In this document: in pieces, positions 46,034-56,104 of the stretch
How the letters are laid out: every line of letters begins with the position of its first letter
Position numbering within the stretch: the stretch's first letter is position 1
NCBI RefSeq assembly: GCF_014698825.1
Contig: NZ_JACJTT010000014.1
Span: 1-64,000 of the forward strand
DNA: 64,000 nucleotides
Reading direction: 5' to 3'
DNA from: Richelia sinica FACHB-800
Lineage (GTDB): Bacteria > Cyanobacteriota > Cyanobacteriia > Cyanobacteriales > Nostocaceae
Translations under genes and position numbers: made by a program
The notes under the pieces: model-generated
The model's database searches: none
What the model was told of the DNA's origin: nothing
The model's input: only the letters and a program-made list of their open reading frames with translations

Positions 46034-47020
46034 TTACATCATAACTTTGATTACCAACACAAAGGGCTGAGATTGGTTGAGTTCTGGAAATTCAACCTTG
46101 AGAAAATAAGTTTGGTTAGTCTCTGGAATGGATAACTCAACACCAGGATTTACAGATATGGGAGAAAGAGCAAGATTGGTAGCGCCTTCACCTTGTAGCT
46201 GTAAATTTCCTTGCATAGGTAACTCAGCTTGGACATTTAATTGCATCAGCTGGTCTAAAGACTGTAATTCAACTTTGAAGCTGAGATTACCAACACTACT
46301 GAACAATAGTTTTTCAGCTACAGGTTCAGTTAGTGATACAGCCAACGTCATATTCTCCAGCATTTGTCTAGCAGCCATTAATGACAATGCCATTTGCTGA
46401 CGTGGTAATAAATCTGAGTAATCGCTTTGCAGATTAGGTGCTGTAGCAGCTACAGCATTTCCAGAACGATAAGCACTTCTGAGTACCAAGCCCGCTAAAT
46501 CATTGACCGCTTGATGCTCATCAGGAAACAAACTCTCTACCGCTTGAACTAGTTTTGCTCCTAACGGTAGGGAAGATGTCACCAATGCCTGACATTTGGT
46601 AGCTAATTCCTGGAATACCTTTTCTGGTATAGGGATTGGCAAATTAAGCAGACTGGGCTGTGTTAACCACCCCCAACCAGACACTGAGGCAATTGACGGT
46701 TGCTCAACAAACTCAGGATAATCTACTAATTCCGATTCCCAAGGGAATAACGGCGGGTGGTTTTGGCTTTGAATTTGTAGCCGACGCTTGAGGACGGCTT
46801 GGTAACGTTCTTGCACAGTAGGAATTTCTCCTATTTGAAAAGTTTGGGGTTCTACTCCCAATCCTGATTCATCACTTGTGACAGTAATGTTTTGATTCAG
46901 GGGGTTAGATACCCCATCATCTTCCTCACTTTTTACCAAGGCCTGCTCACCAGTTGTGACATTATCTATCATTAACCAAGTAAGTAGTTGGTATTGTAAG
47001 GATTCTGAGTCACTATTCAT
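46034..47020 (-). CDS. patU: heterocyst differentiation protein PatU
   Basis: 328 residues, soluble, with a low-complexity first third, a WGWLTQPSLLNLPIP segment and a beta-rich C-terminus (LNVQAELPMQGNLQLQGEGA). I assign PatU by its position directly after hetZ. In PCC 7120 the gene is split into patU5 and patU3; here it is one intact frame. The ATG at 47020 overlaps the hetZ stop by 8 bases; a GTG at 47032 is also possible. Likely co-translated with hetZ; PatU affects heterocyst pattern. Confidence 0.72.
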   Translation of the reverse strand: MNSDSESLQYQLLTWLMIDNVTTGEQALVKSEEDDGVSNPLNQNITVTSDESGLGVEPQTFQIGEIPTVQERYQAVLKRRLQIQSQNHPPLFPWESELVDYPEFVEQPSIASVSGWGWLTQPSLLNLPIPIPEKVFQELATKCQALVTSSLPLGAKLVQAVESLFPDEHQAVNDLAGLVLRSAYRSGNAVAATAPNLQSDYSDLLPRQQMALSLMAARQMLENMTLAVSLTEPVAEKLLFSSVGNLSFKVELQSLDQLMQLNVQAELPMQGNLQLQGEGATNLALSPISVNPGVELSIPETNQTYFLKVEFPELNQSQPFVLVIKVMM

Positions 47021-48203
47021 GAGTAGATGCACCTGATCCGGACACTAAAGAGTTACGAATTTCCCAAGCTTGTTCCAAAATTTTGAACCACCGTTTTTGT
47101 AGTTGGGCCATAGACCATCCTAAGGTTTTGGCGATTTTTTCATCGGGTAATCCCTGTTGTTTTAACTCTAATAAAGACCGTTGCTTTGTATCCAATTGAC
47201 TGGTATAGGCCTGCCATTGATGGGGAGTTAGACCCAAGTTAGTGGGTAAGGATGCTTCTAACCATTCATGGACTAATTCCCATCGATGTAATAAAGCGAA
47301 TCGGATTAAATGGTACTTAAACCTTTGCTGTAGATAATCTCTCTGTCTGGGGGTTAGTCCTAAAATTGCTTCAATCTCCGGTGCTGACAAATCCTGAAGC
47401 CGTAGGGCAAAATAATCAGCACAATCAGATTGTTGTCGTTCCTCTAAATAATTCATTAATTCTTCAATCACCACCGACCGCAAGGTTTCTTCTTCTGGCT
47501 CTGGTTCTGGCTGCATAGCCATTGCCGATCGCAATTGTTGAATGGCTGGTTCTTCCCAGGAACCGTCTCCTTCATTACTGCTGCCTTCCGCAGCCTGTTC
47601 TATATCAACACTGGTTTCTGGTGGTTGCTGTTGAGAAAAAGTTTGCGCTCTTAAAATGATTAACTGTTGCTGTCTCCCTGGTAGGGGAATACGACGTTTA
47701 CCATAACGCTCGGTAAAGGCCATATATTCAGCTAGTTCTAATAAGGTTTGGGGGCGATAGGTAGATTCTAGCTGGTTCTCGCGCCGGAAAGCATTTAATG
47801 CTTCCACATAAAAACTTTGGAGAAAATCTTCTATAATAGTCAACCGCCCTTGATAACTCAATTGTTTCTGGGGCGGATTAATGTAACGATAGATAATGGC
47901 ACTTAAGGTGCTGTGCAGTTCTACCCTGCCTCGGTTAGAACCTAATTCATAATATCTAACACATTGTTGAAGCCGATGTTTGGCTAAGGTCAAAGCAGAG
48001 TTTTCTATAGCTCCAGAGGCTTGGATACGCTTGCTTTCATGGCAAATCCGGTTGACTTCGGCAGCGATGCGAGAGGCTACAGCGTGACAATTTTGTTCAG
48101 AAGCTTTGGTGGACTGCTGAAGTTCCTGAAATAGAAATTGAAAAATCACCTCCACGCCTGTTGACTTTTCTCCCTGAGTAGTTGCGGTTGCGGCTGAATT
48201 CAT
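47013..48203 (-). CDS. hetZ: heterocyst differentiation regulator HetZ
   Basis: 396 residues, close to the 401 of PCC 7120. The N-terminus VEVIFQFLFQELQQSTKASE is followed by a helical middle with RGRVELHSTLSAIIYRYINP. The acidic linker (about 230-245) leads to a C-terminal helix-turn-helix-like part: LGLTPRQRDYLQQRFKYHLI and LKQQGLPDEKIAKTLGWSMA. HetZ is a DNA-binding regulator needed early in heterocyst commitment downstream of HetR. Overlaps patU. A candidate regulatory dyad lies upstream. Confidence 0.85.
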   Translation of the reverse strand: MNSAATATTQGEKSTGVEVIFQFLFQELQQSTKASEQNCHAVASRIAAEVNRICHESKRIQASGAIENSALTLAKHRLQQCVRYYELGSNRGRVELHSTLSAIIYRYINPPQKQLSYQGRLTIIEDFLQSFYVEALNAFRRENQLESTYRPQTLLELAEYMAFTERYGKRRIPLPGRQQQLIILRAQTFSQQQPPETSVDIEQAAEGSSNEGDGSWEEPAIQQLRSAMAMQPEPEPEEETLRSVVIEELMNYLEERQQSDCADYFALRLQDLSAPEIEAILGLTPRQRDYLQQRFKYHLIRFALLHRWELVHEWLEASLPTNLGLTPHQWQAYTSQLDTKQRSLLELKQQGLPDEKIAKTLGWSMAQLQKRWFKILEQAWEIRNSLVSGSGASTHE

Positions 48204-48253
48204 AGTCTCAGTATTAAAAATACCCTAACATACTTAAACACAACCTGTAAAAC

Positions 48254-48298
48254 CTTGGGTATGAGCAAAATGGGTTTTGTGGATGACTTCAACCCAAG
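48254..48298. promoter_or_regulatory. nested inverted repeat upstream of hetZ
   Basis: CTTGGGT/ACCCAAG (7 bp, perfect) enclose TGGGTT/AACCCA. They are 51-95 bases from the hetZ start in the divergent gap with 48369. This could be an operator (HetR sites are G-rich/C-rich dyads), or one of the TTGGGTT repeats common in Nostoc, as at 7970-8000. I cannot choose. Confidence 0.3.
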
Positions 48299-48368
48299 CT
48301 GATCTTACCTTGAGTAGGATAGATAGCTTCTGATATTTTGGCTATGACCCAAGACTCTTTTACAAGTC

Positions 48369-48845
48369 ATGATGGATTTAGAAACACAAATTCAATTGCT
48401 AATTAACAATGCACCCCAGGATGGTCAAACACCACAAATTGTGGCAGCGATCGCTCCTACCCTGATGGCACTGGCTCAAAAGTTACAGCATACCCATTAC
48501 TATATTCTGCAAAATTCGCAGGGAAATTGGGTGTTAACAACCTTGAGCAACCGATCCAATCCAGAAATAGAAAAGCGAGTCATTTACGCTTTTCCTACAT
48601 TACAAGATGTTTCACTCTCCTCATCTGCTGGGCTTGACCCTCAAATACTAGCTAAAGCTATGCCAGTGATTCAAATTTTGTTTCAACTGGTTGCCTTAGA
48701 ACCAGTAGACAGTATAGTTTTTCGGGAAACTCCCGGAAGTAACAACCATACAGTAGAAGTGCAACGTCAAGAATTCCAGACTTTGATTCAGCAACAACTA
48801 CAACAGCACAAACGTAGCCGACAAGTACCTCCCAATATCGCCTAA
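48369..48845 (+). CDS. conserved cyanobacterial hypothetical protein
   Basis: 158 residues, soluble. The first part (LINNAPQDGQTPQIVAAIAP) is followed by a beta segment HYYILQNSQGNWVLTTLSNR, a helical middle, and a Gln-rich basic tail. No known domain. Two consecutive ATGs start it. Divergent from hetZ with 165 bases between; it could share the promoter region. Confidence 0.65.
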   Translation: MMDLETQIQLLINNAPQDGQTPQIVAAIAPTLMALAQKLQHTHYYILQNSQGNWVLTTLSNRSNPEIEKRVIYAFPTLQDVSLSSSAGLDPQILAKAMPVIQILFQLVALEPVDSIVFRETPGSNNHTVEVQRQEFQTLIQQQLQQHKRSRQVPPNIA

Positions 48846-48913
48846 ACAGTAGAATTGGGATTTTGGACTCGCATCAGCCCAAATCCCAAATCTAGAATCA
48901 ATGTAAATTTTTT

Positions 48914-49885
48914 TTAGTAAAGCCGACTGAGTACATAATCAGTCAAGTTAATTAATGCTTGTCTTGATGCCGATGGTTCTAAAGTGGCTATGTGTTCCGC
49001 AGCCAATTTTGTATGTTCCGCGGCTAATTCTCTGGCTCTTTGGATGCCTTGACTATCTTGAACTAACCTTAATGCCTGTTCTAAATCACCTTCTTGGGCA
49101 AACTCCCGCTCAATCAACACTTCTAGGTAGGGTTTTTCCTCTAAGGCAAATAATACTGGTGCAGTTAAATTGCCACTTTTGAGGTCAGAACCAGCTGGTT
49201 TACCCAAGGTATCTGTAGAACTGGTGAAATCGAGAATATCATCCACGATTTGGAAGGCTAAACCCAGATGTCGTCCATAACAATACAAATTTTCGGCTCT
49301 TTCTGGGGAAACTTCACTCAGTAATCCAGCAGCTTTAGAACTGTTAGCAATTAGGGAGGCAGTTTTGTAATAACTTTTTTCAATGTATGTCTCTGTGGAC
49401 AGACTAGTATCAAAACGATTTAGTCCTTGCTGGATCTCCCCAGCCGCCAGATCCATAATTACTTCAGAAAGCAGCTTGACCACATCCAAGTTATCTAAAT
49501 TCGCCAAATACCAAGATGATTGAGCAAACAGGAAATCTCCTGCCAAAATGGCAATACGATTACCAAATAAACCATGAACTGTGGGTACACCACGCCGCAT
49601 ATTTGATTCATCTACGACATCATCATGCACCAAGCTAGCGGTGTGAATCATTTCCGTAATTTCTGCTAAACGGCGATGACGGGGTGTAATATCTTGTGTG
49701 AGCATAGTCGCCCGCGATACTAACAACACAATCGCTGGTCGAATACGCTTTCCTCCAGCGCCAAATAAATGTTCGGCGGCGGCATACAGAATAGGATGGC
49801 GATTTCCAACTAGCTGCTTGAGGTTTTCTGCTAGTATTTGCAGGTCTGCTTCCACAGGGGTAAACAGAGAGGTGGCTGGGGTCAT
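48914..49885 (-). CDS. sds: solanesyl/all-trans polyprenyl diphosphate synthase
   Basis: 323 residues. Two Asp-rich motifs: LVHDDVVDESNMRRG (first, DDxxD) and IVDDILDFTSS (second). GGKRIRPAIVLL and the Gln at GEIQQG complete the active site. It elongates isoprenyl diphosphates; a C45-type product would feed plastoquinone. Product length is not read from sequence alone. ATG at 49885. Confidence 0.9.
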   Translation of the reverse strand: MTPATSLFTPVEADLQILAENLKQLVGNRHPILYAAAEHLFGAGGKRIRPAIVLLVSRATMLTQDITPRHRRLAEITEMIHTASLVHDDVVDESNMRRGVPTVHGLFGNRIAILAGDFLFAQSSWYLANLDNLDVVKLLSEVIMDLAAGEIQQGLNRFDTSLSTETYIEKSYYKTASLIANSSKAAGLLSEVSPERAENLYCYGRHLGLAFQIVDDILDFTSSTDTLGKPAGSDLKSGNLTAPVLFALEEKPYLEVLIEREFAQEGDLEQALRLVQDSQGIQRARELAAEHTKLAAEHIATLEPSASRQALINLTDYVLSRLY

Positions 49886-50855
49886 GGATGGGCGGACTCT
49901 GGCTTAGGTTACGAAAGTTTACATATCCTTTACTCATTTTAAGATAACGCAGGGCCAGCGCAAAATTTTCATCAAAATCGGGAATTGGTTCTAGAAAGTA
50001 GTCAACATAGGTCTAGAACACTGTCAACCTCTATGCACAGGTAAAATCACTGCTCTTATCTATCACCTGTCACTGGTGTTAATTCCCAAAATTAGCATTA
50101 AATAAATTTTCTTGCTTTTAATGCCAAAGTATTGATAGATAAAGCTAACAATCCAATCTCGTCCATGATGGCAATTATTTAAATAGTGACTATAATCACA
50201 ATATATATATGTCTAGTTTTGATTGAGCCTTAGCTAATTACACATTGAAAATTTCCGAGTATAGCTGGTTGTGCCAAAACTTTTGTTTAACCAGTTAGAA
50301 AAATTTTAATTTCGTCTAGAAGTTAGCTCAAAATTCCAGGCTGTTGTGTTACCCTAAGTCTAGGGATTTTAAATTTTTCTGATATTCACCCTCCAACGGT
50401 AAATCATCGGTAGGTGATTTTACTCTACTGGTGTTGTGAGTTGAAAATAACTATTGTCTGCCGGAAGTAGAGGAATAATTCCTACTAACATCTGGGCGAC
50501 AGATGAGCCATTTGGATGGAAAAACGTACTTCTAAGGAAGCACAGCTATAGGTTTCAGCATTAGTTGAGTGCCATGATAGCTCTATCCTGATTGGTTCGG
50601 GGGTAGTTGATGCAGACTAGGTAGATTGCTGATGAGCGCAGTTGGTAATTGCCATAAGGTAATTTAACTGTCGTCTGATGTGTGGTCTGCAAGAAATTTA
50701 ATTAAATAATCAATTGTGAACCGGGAAAGATTTGTTCTTTACTGGTGATTTTAGCATAGCGAATTAAGGCAATAAATCAACTCTTTGATTTTGTCCAAGT
50801 TCTGCTGATTTGGTATGGAATTTTATATTTTGAACAATCAACAATTGGTGGAACA
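49886..50855. other. long intergenic region
   Basis: 970 bases without a supported gene. Near the left end TTCTAGAA and TCTAGAAC occur twice (49990-50020), and an AT run is at 50201-50209. The 50400-50720 stretch is less AT-rich and has several short dyads, as for a structured leader or RNA gene, but it matches no RNA family I can recognise. It precedes the small membrane protein gene. Confidence 0.4.
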
Positions 50856-51050
50856 ATGATTTACGAAAATATGCCTATGATGATATTTATTTTGGCAGCT
50901 GGATATTTATTTACCGTTTATTTATTGTTAGCTTTAGCTAAAAGAACTGGCAAGAAAATTAGTTCTAAAAATGACTCGGTAGCAGTAACGGAGCATCAGT
51001 CAGAACGTAATTTAAGAGCTAGTGTTACTGAAGTTGTTAATAGTCAATAA
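50856..51050 (+). CDS. small single-span membrane protein
   Basis: 64 residues. A transmembrane helix MMIFILAAGYLFTVYLLLAL lies at about residues 8-27, followed by basic KRTGKKISSK and a polar, acidic tail. GGTGG is just upstream of the ATG. No family recognised. It may be an accessory subunit or regulator; it ends 80 bases before the murI stop on the opposite strand. Confidence 0.55.
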   Translation: MIYENMPMMIFILAAGYLFTVYLLLALAKRTGKKISSKNDSVAVTEHQSERNLRASVTEVVNSQ

Positions 51051-51129
51051 GACATGATCATCAGGAAAACAGAAACCAGTATTCAACTGTCACTGGTTTC
51101 TGAAATTTTTCTCACATAACTTAATATTC

Positions 51130-51987
51130 TTAAGATACAGCAGCGTCAGTAAAGTATACCTGTTCTACCATTGGGGTATAACCTAACCACAATAATCCAG
51201 ATTGAGCAAATTGTTGGGGACAACCACTGACAGCAAAGCGGGTGGGTTGTGGGGGGTGAGTGTTTCTGAGTCCCAGGAGGTCAAGCTCTTGAGCACAAGC
51301 TGTGACAACATGAATAGCTGGGTCAATCAGTTTGACTTGTGGGGGTAGGAGCGATCGCAATACTGGGGCCAAATGGGGATAATGGGTACAGCCGTAGACT
51401 AAAGTATCTATCTCTTGGTGAATTAAAGGTTCTAAATAAGCTCTAGCCACTTCCGTGGTGTAGGGGTCGTGGATACGATTTTGCTCAATTAAGGGTACAA
51501 ATTCTGGACAACTAACCTGCCAGACTTGCACATCTGGATTAATTTCTACAATAGCTTGACGATAGGCATTACTTTTAGCTGTGGCTGGTGTAGCAATCAC
51601 ACCAATGCGCTGTCCTTGCTGGACTGCTGCCTTAGCACCAGGAAGAATTACACCCAAAATGGGGAAATTATATTCTTGCCGAACAATTTCTAAGGCCAGG
51701 GCAGAACTGGTGTTACAAGCCATAATCACCATTTTTACCCGACACTGTTGCATCCAGTTGAGGATATCGCGGACAAATTGTAAAATTTCTGCTTGAGAAC
51801 GTATACCGTAGGGCAGTCTAGCTGTATCCCCAAAATAAATAATTGATTCCTTGGGTAGTTGTTTATAAATTTGGCGCAGTACCGTCAATCCACCAACACC
51901 ACTGTCAAATACTCCTATAGGGGCGCGAGCAGGTTCTTGAGCAAAAATATTGTCAAGATTACTTTCAAAGATAGAGGATGAATACAC
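51130..51987 (-). CDS. murI: glutamate racemase
   Basis: 285 residues. The two catalytic Cys are in MACNTSSALAL and VYGCTHYPHLAP; the N-terminus has PIGVFDSGVGGLTVLR and YFGDTARLPYG. It makes D-glutamate for peptidoglycan. The start is uncertain: TTG at 51993 or GTG at 51987; I prefer GTG because relatives start at the YSSSIFE segment. It follows the two amidase genes in the same direction, so wall synthesis and cleavage genes are together. Confidence 0.93.
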   Translation of the reverse strand: MYSSSIFESNLDNIFAQEPARAPIGVFDSGVGGLTVLRQIYKQLPKESIIYFGDTARLPYGIRSQAEILQFVRDILNWMQQCRVKMVIMACNTSSALALEIVRQEYNFPILGVILPGAKAAVQQGQRIGVIATPATAKSNAYRQAIVEINPDVQVWQVSCPEFVPLIEQNRIHDPYTTEVARAYLEPLIHQEIDTLVYGCTHYPHLAPVLRSLLPPQVKLIDPAIHVVTACAQELDLLGLRNTHPPQPTRFAVSGCPQQFAQSGLLWLGYTPMVEQVYFTDAAVS

Positions 51988-52135
51988 AGGCAAATATGGA
52001 TTTTAGTTGTGGGATTTAAAATACAGAATTTAGCAGACAATGGTCTGATTGACTACTAAATCCTGCACGCCCTATTAGTTCCATACCACCAGTGTAATGA
52101 GGAATTCCCACTCAGTTCATAGAGCGCGGGGATTT

Positions 52136-54025
52136 TTATCGAGATTTGAGGTACTGGAGAATGCCACTAGCGATCGCTTCTGCCATCCGATTTTGATATT
52201 CTCGTGATCCTAAACGGGGATTATCTTCTCGGCCAGTCATATAACCTGTTTCCACTAAAATGGCAGGCATACTGTTTTTTCTCAACACATAAAATCTAGC
52301 TTTTCTAGTACCCCTATCCTTCAAAGTGCCAATATTTTGCAGAATATTACGACGCACAACTTCCGCCAATCCGTAACCACTGTCGTAATAATAAACTTCT
52401 AAGCCATTGACATCTGGACGACCGTCAACGGAATTAGCATGAACACTCACAAATACAGTCGCATTGACACGATTAGCAATATCTACACGTCCTTGCAACT
52501 CGACAAAGAAATCCGCATCTCTAGTGAGTACAGCTTGCACACCATTCTGTTCTAAAATCGAGGCAATCCTTGAACCAATGGGTAGTACCACATCCTTCTC
52601 TAATAAACCACCCAAACCAGGCGCACCAGAATCCTTACCCCCATGTCCAGGGTCAATCACTACCACCACTTTACCCTTGGGAACAGATAGACGGGGCTGG
52701 GGTCGAGGAGATGGAATTGTCTCTATTTTTGGGTCTGGTAACTGTCTATTGGCCGACGGCAGAGGTGGAAAATTTGTGGGTGGTGTGTAGCGACCAGAAC
52801 TTTGCAATTGTAAAGCTAATAACTTTTCTCCCACCTGATTCAGTTCACCAATTTGAATGCCTGCCGCAGGTTGGAGTAGAACGACAACCGAGTTGGGTGC
52901 TTGTGGTTGCAAGCGGACACGTAGAATCGGACTATTAGCACCAAAATTAGGCCCTGTGACTCGGTTAGCTAATTTAGCATTGGGAATAGTGATGCGAAAC
53001 AAACCAGTTTTTCTATCCCAACCACCACTACCAGAGAAAGGTTGGTCTCCTCTAATTAATAATTGGGTACCATTACCCCCCAATTCCACCGCTTGAATTG
53101 TCGCAGGTGAGTTGTTAATCACTAGTGTAGATGATTGATTTTCACCCCAGCGGCCAAAACGGTCTGGTAAGAGAACAAAACCACCTGCACTACTAGATAT
53201 AGCTCTCCAGCTGGGGCTATTGCGGTCTACCTGCAAAGTCATACGAACAGCGGGAGGACTACTAGAGAGTTGGGTAAATTGGATACGGTTCACACCATAT
53301 CGATTAATAGATACATCCCGTTGTCGCAAATTGGCTGATAAGGTAGCTCCAATTATATCTACGTTGATTGATTGCTGATCATCACTGCGATTGACTTGGA
53401 GTTGAGGATTACCACCGCTAGTGCTAATGAAAAAACCATCACCAGTAACTCGCAAATTTTGGATTTGCACTCCTCCAGTGGCGTTGATGGCCAAATCTGG
53501 GGAGTTAGGGCGGGTGACAGGGGTAGTTGTCACCATGTTATAGGTGTTGTTCCGAAATCTAGTTGGTTGAGAGGCGATAGTAGATTCAGAATCAATTGTT
53601 GGCTGCTCATCGTCTACGGTGGGGGTAGCAGTATCAACTTCTGGTGTGGGTAACTGAACCAACCAACGACTACTCGTAGTCCCAATAAATTTAATTTGTT
53701 TGGGGTCAAGAACGTAACCAGGACTCAGTTCGACAACTACACGGGTGGTTTGTTCATCAAATTGACCGATGCGGATAGCACGAATTGCACCACCGATAGT
53801 TTGTGTTAATTGTGGACGGTCAAACCTAATTCCTGGTAAATCAATTACCAAGCGTGTGGGATTAAAAATTAATTGGGCTTGGGGTTGTACCGCTCCAGAT
53901 GTTCTAATTTCTAATTGATTGCGGCTGCTATCAAAACGCCAAGACTCTAACTTAGCGGCCCAAGTTGGCGACGATAGCATGAAGATGGTTCCCACAGTAC
54001 CGGGTATTAACCAGTGTAGTTTCAC
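52136..54025 (-). CDS. amiC2: N-acetylmuramoyl-L-alanine amidase with AMIN domains
   Basis: 629 residues. Signal peptide, AMIN domains near 30-130 (RLVIDLPGIRFDRPQLTQTI) and near 190-420, a Pro-rich linker (PRPQPRLSVPKG), then Amidase_3: VVVIDPGHGGKDSGAPG, LQGRVDIAN, VSVHANSV and VETGYMTG with the Zn ligands His and Glu. It splits septal peptidoglycan; in Anabaena AmiC proteins drill nanopores in the septum for cell-cell communication. GTG start with AGGAG 7 bases upstream. Gene number by analogy with PCC 7120 order. Confidence 0.9.
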   Translation of the reverse strand: MKLHWLIPGTVGTIFMLSSPTWAAKLESWRFDSSRNQLEIRTSGAVQPQAQLIFNPTRLVIDLPGIRFDRPQLTQTIGGAIRAIRIGQFDEQTTRVVVELSPGYVLDPKQIKFIGTTSSRWLVQLPTPEVDTATPTVDDEQPTIDSESTIASQPTRFRNNTYNMVTTTPVTRPNSPDLAINATGGVQIQNLRVTGDGFFISTSGGNPQLQVNRSDDQQSINVDIIGATLSANLRQRDVSINRYGVNRIQFTQLSSSPPAVRMTLQVDRNSPSWRAISSSAGGFVLLPDRFGRWGENQSSTLVINNSPATIQAVELGGNGTQLLIRGDQPFSGSGGWDRKTGLFRITIPNAKLANRVTGPNFGANSPILRVRLQPQAPNSVVVLLQPAAGIQIGELNQVGEKLLALQLQSSGRYTPPTNFPPLPSANRQLPDPKIETIPSPRPQPRLSVPKGKVVVVIDPGHGGKDSGAPGLGGLLEKDVVLPIGSRIASILEQNGVQAVLTRDADFFVELQGRVDIANRVNATVFVSVHANSVDGRPDVNGLEVYYYDSGYGLAEVVRRNILQNIGTLKDRGTRKARFYVLRKNSMPAILVETGYMTGREDNPRLGSREYQNRMAEAIASGILQYLKSR

Positions 54026-54271
54026 AATTCTTTCTCCTGATTTGCTTTTATAGAAGCCGTCAATACCTTTTGAAGATTCTTGCTAATCCTCACACCATCA
54101 CCGCCTCAACCGAAATCTTGACGTTTTAACCCTGGCATTTAGTGCTGGGATCAATACACAGCTAATGGCGTAAGATTCTAGCACATGCCTATGGTTTTAC
54201 CATGTAGAAATTGCCAAGAAGTGGGAATTTAAACTTGAGAGTATTGTTCCCTGGATATAGATATGGTCACT

Positions 54272-56104
54272 TTATCGTTGTCTTAAATACTGGAGAATAC
54301 CTTGAGCGATCGCTTCAGCCATCTGATTTTGATACGCTGAGTTTTGTAACTTCGCCACATCATCCCTACCAGTTAAATAACCCGTTTCCACCAAAATCGA
54401 GGGCATAGAACTTTTACGCAGGACATAAAATCTGGCACGACGCACACCTCGGTCTCGGACGTTGACACTTTGAAGAATTCTGTTATGCACCGCCCGCGCC
54501 AGTTGTAGACCATTGTCGTAGTAATACGTCTCTAATCCGCTCACCTCCGGACGACCTGCACCAGCCGAATTAGCATGGATACTGACAAACACATCCGCTC
54601 TTGCTCTAGCTGCCATTTCCACTCTGCCTGGGAGAGTGACAAAATAATCAGCATTCCTGGTCATAACTACCTGTACACCGTTTTGCTGTAATACCTCCGC
54701 TATCCTTTGACTGATAGGCAGGATAATATCTTTTTCACGCACTCCACCAATACCAATAGCACCAGGGTCTTTGCCACCATGTCCAGGGTCAATTAACACT
54801 ACTAATCTTCCCTTAGGAACTACTGGACGTGATGGAGTCCGGGGATTTTTCACATTGGGATCTGGCAACTGACCATTGTTGGATGGTAAAGGGGGTAAGT
54901 CAATTGGTGGGGTGATGCGGCGTGAGCCTTGTAATTGTAATGCTATTAGCTTTTCTCCCACTTGGTTGAGTTCACCAACTTGCACACCGGCGGCTGGCTG
55001 GACATAAACAAGGACTGTATCTGGAGCTTGGGGTTGGAGACGGACTCGCAGAATCGGACTTTTAGCGTCAAAAGCGGGCCCAGCAACTCTGTTGGCTAAT
55101 TTGGCATTGGCAATTGTAATTTTAAATAAACCTGTTTTTCTATCCCATGCCCCTGTAGCGGCTAGAGGTTGGTCGGCTCTAATTAATAATTGTGTCCCAT
55201 TGCCGGCTAATTCTACGGCTTGAATGGTGGCTGTTGATTGAGTTGGACGCACAATGGGAGTAGGAATTTCATTATCTTCGGGGATACTACTCACTCGTCT
55301 GGAGGGTAGTAGCACTAAGCCACCAGAACTACTGTTTCTGGCTTGCCAATCAGGACTATTAGGATCTACTCGCAAGGTGACACGCACACCAGAGGGCTGA
55401 GTTTGTAGCTGGGTAAATTCAATCTGATTTACACCATGCTTGTTAATTTGCAATTTGCCCTGAGCTAAACGTGGGGATAAAGTGGCACTAGCAATATCAA
55501 TAAATATAGTGGAGCGATCGCGACTCCGAATAGTTGTAATTCTAGAATTACTGCCATTGGTACGAATAAAAAATCCATCCCCTGTGGTTTGTAAATTTTC
55601 TACTTGTGTGATGCCAGAATTGTTATTCGCAATGGGTGATAATTCTGGTTGTGCTTGAGATTCAATGGTCGCCAAATTATAGGTATTATTAACACCAGTC
55701 ACTGACTCTGCTTCTGGCTTTGGTAACTGTATTTTCCATCGTTTAGCAGTGATATTGATAAACTTTACCTGGTTAGGGTCAAGAGTATAACCAGAATTTA
55801 ATTCCACCACGACACGGGTAGTTTCCTTCTCAAACTGACCTATCCGAATAGCCCGTATCGCTCCCCCAACATTTTGGGTTAACTGTGGACGGCCAAACTT
55901 TGTCCCTGGTAAATCAATAACTAAGCGGGTGGGATTAAAAATCAGTTGAGCCTTAGGTTGAACAGCACTGGATGTCTGTATTTCTAAATGGTTTTTTTGA
56001 CTATCGAAGCGCCAAGATTCTAATTTGATATCTGTTGCCCAACTAGGTGAGGACACCATACAGATAGTACCAACAGTACCAGGTATTAACCATTGCATTT
56101 TCAT
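54272..56104 (-). CDS. amiC1: N-acetylmuramoyl-L-alanine amidase with AMIN domains, paralogue
   Basis: 610 residues with the same layout as its downstream neighbour: signal peptide (MKMQWLIPGTVGTICMVSSP), AMIN domains (LVIDLPGTKFGRPQLTQNVG), linker, then Amidase_3 (LVVLIDPGHGGKDPGAIGIG, VSIHANSAG, VETGYLTG). Zn ligands are all present. GAGGAG is 9 bases before the ATG. The two genes are 246 bases apart in the same direction and clearly arose by tandem duplication; in PCC 7120 amiC1 is the one needed for septal nanopores, if the order is the same here. Confidence 0.9.
   Translation of the reverse strand: MKMQWLIPGTVGTICMVSSPSWATDIKLESWRFDSQKNHLEIQTSSAVQPKAQLIFNPTRLVIDLPGTKFGRPQLTQNVGGAIRAIRIGQFEKETTRVVVELNSGYTLDPNQVKFINITAKRWKIQLPKPEAESVTGVNNTYNLATIESQAQPELSPIANNNSGITQVENLQTTGDGFFIRTNGSNSRITTIRSRDRSTIFIDIASATLSPRLAQGKLQINKHGVNQIEFTQLQTQPSGVRVTLRVDPNSPDWQARNSSSGGLVLLPSRRVSSIPEDNEIPTPIVRPTQSTATIQAVELAGNGTQLLIRADQPLAATGAWDRKTGLFKITIANAKLANRVAGPAFDAKSPILRVRLQPQAPDTVLVYVQPAAGVQVGELNQVGEKLIALQLQGSRRITPPIDLPPLPSNNGQLPDPNVKNPRTPSRPVVPKGRLVVLIDPGHGGKDPGAIGIGGVREKDIILPISQRIAEVLQQNGVQVVMTRNADYFVTLPGRVEMAARARADVFVSIHANSAGAGRPEVSGLETYYYDNGLQLARAVHNRILQSVNVRDRGVRRARFYVLRKSSMPSILVETGYLTGRDDVAKLQNSAYQNQMAEAIAQGILQYLRQR

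Noticed and set aside
54082-54110. AATCCTCACACC resembles the unpaired core of the Yfr1 small RNA
   Set aside because: No flanking hairpin and no terminator with T run; the rest of the spacer between the amidases shows no matching structure.
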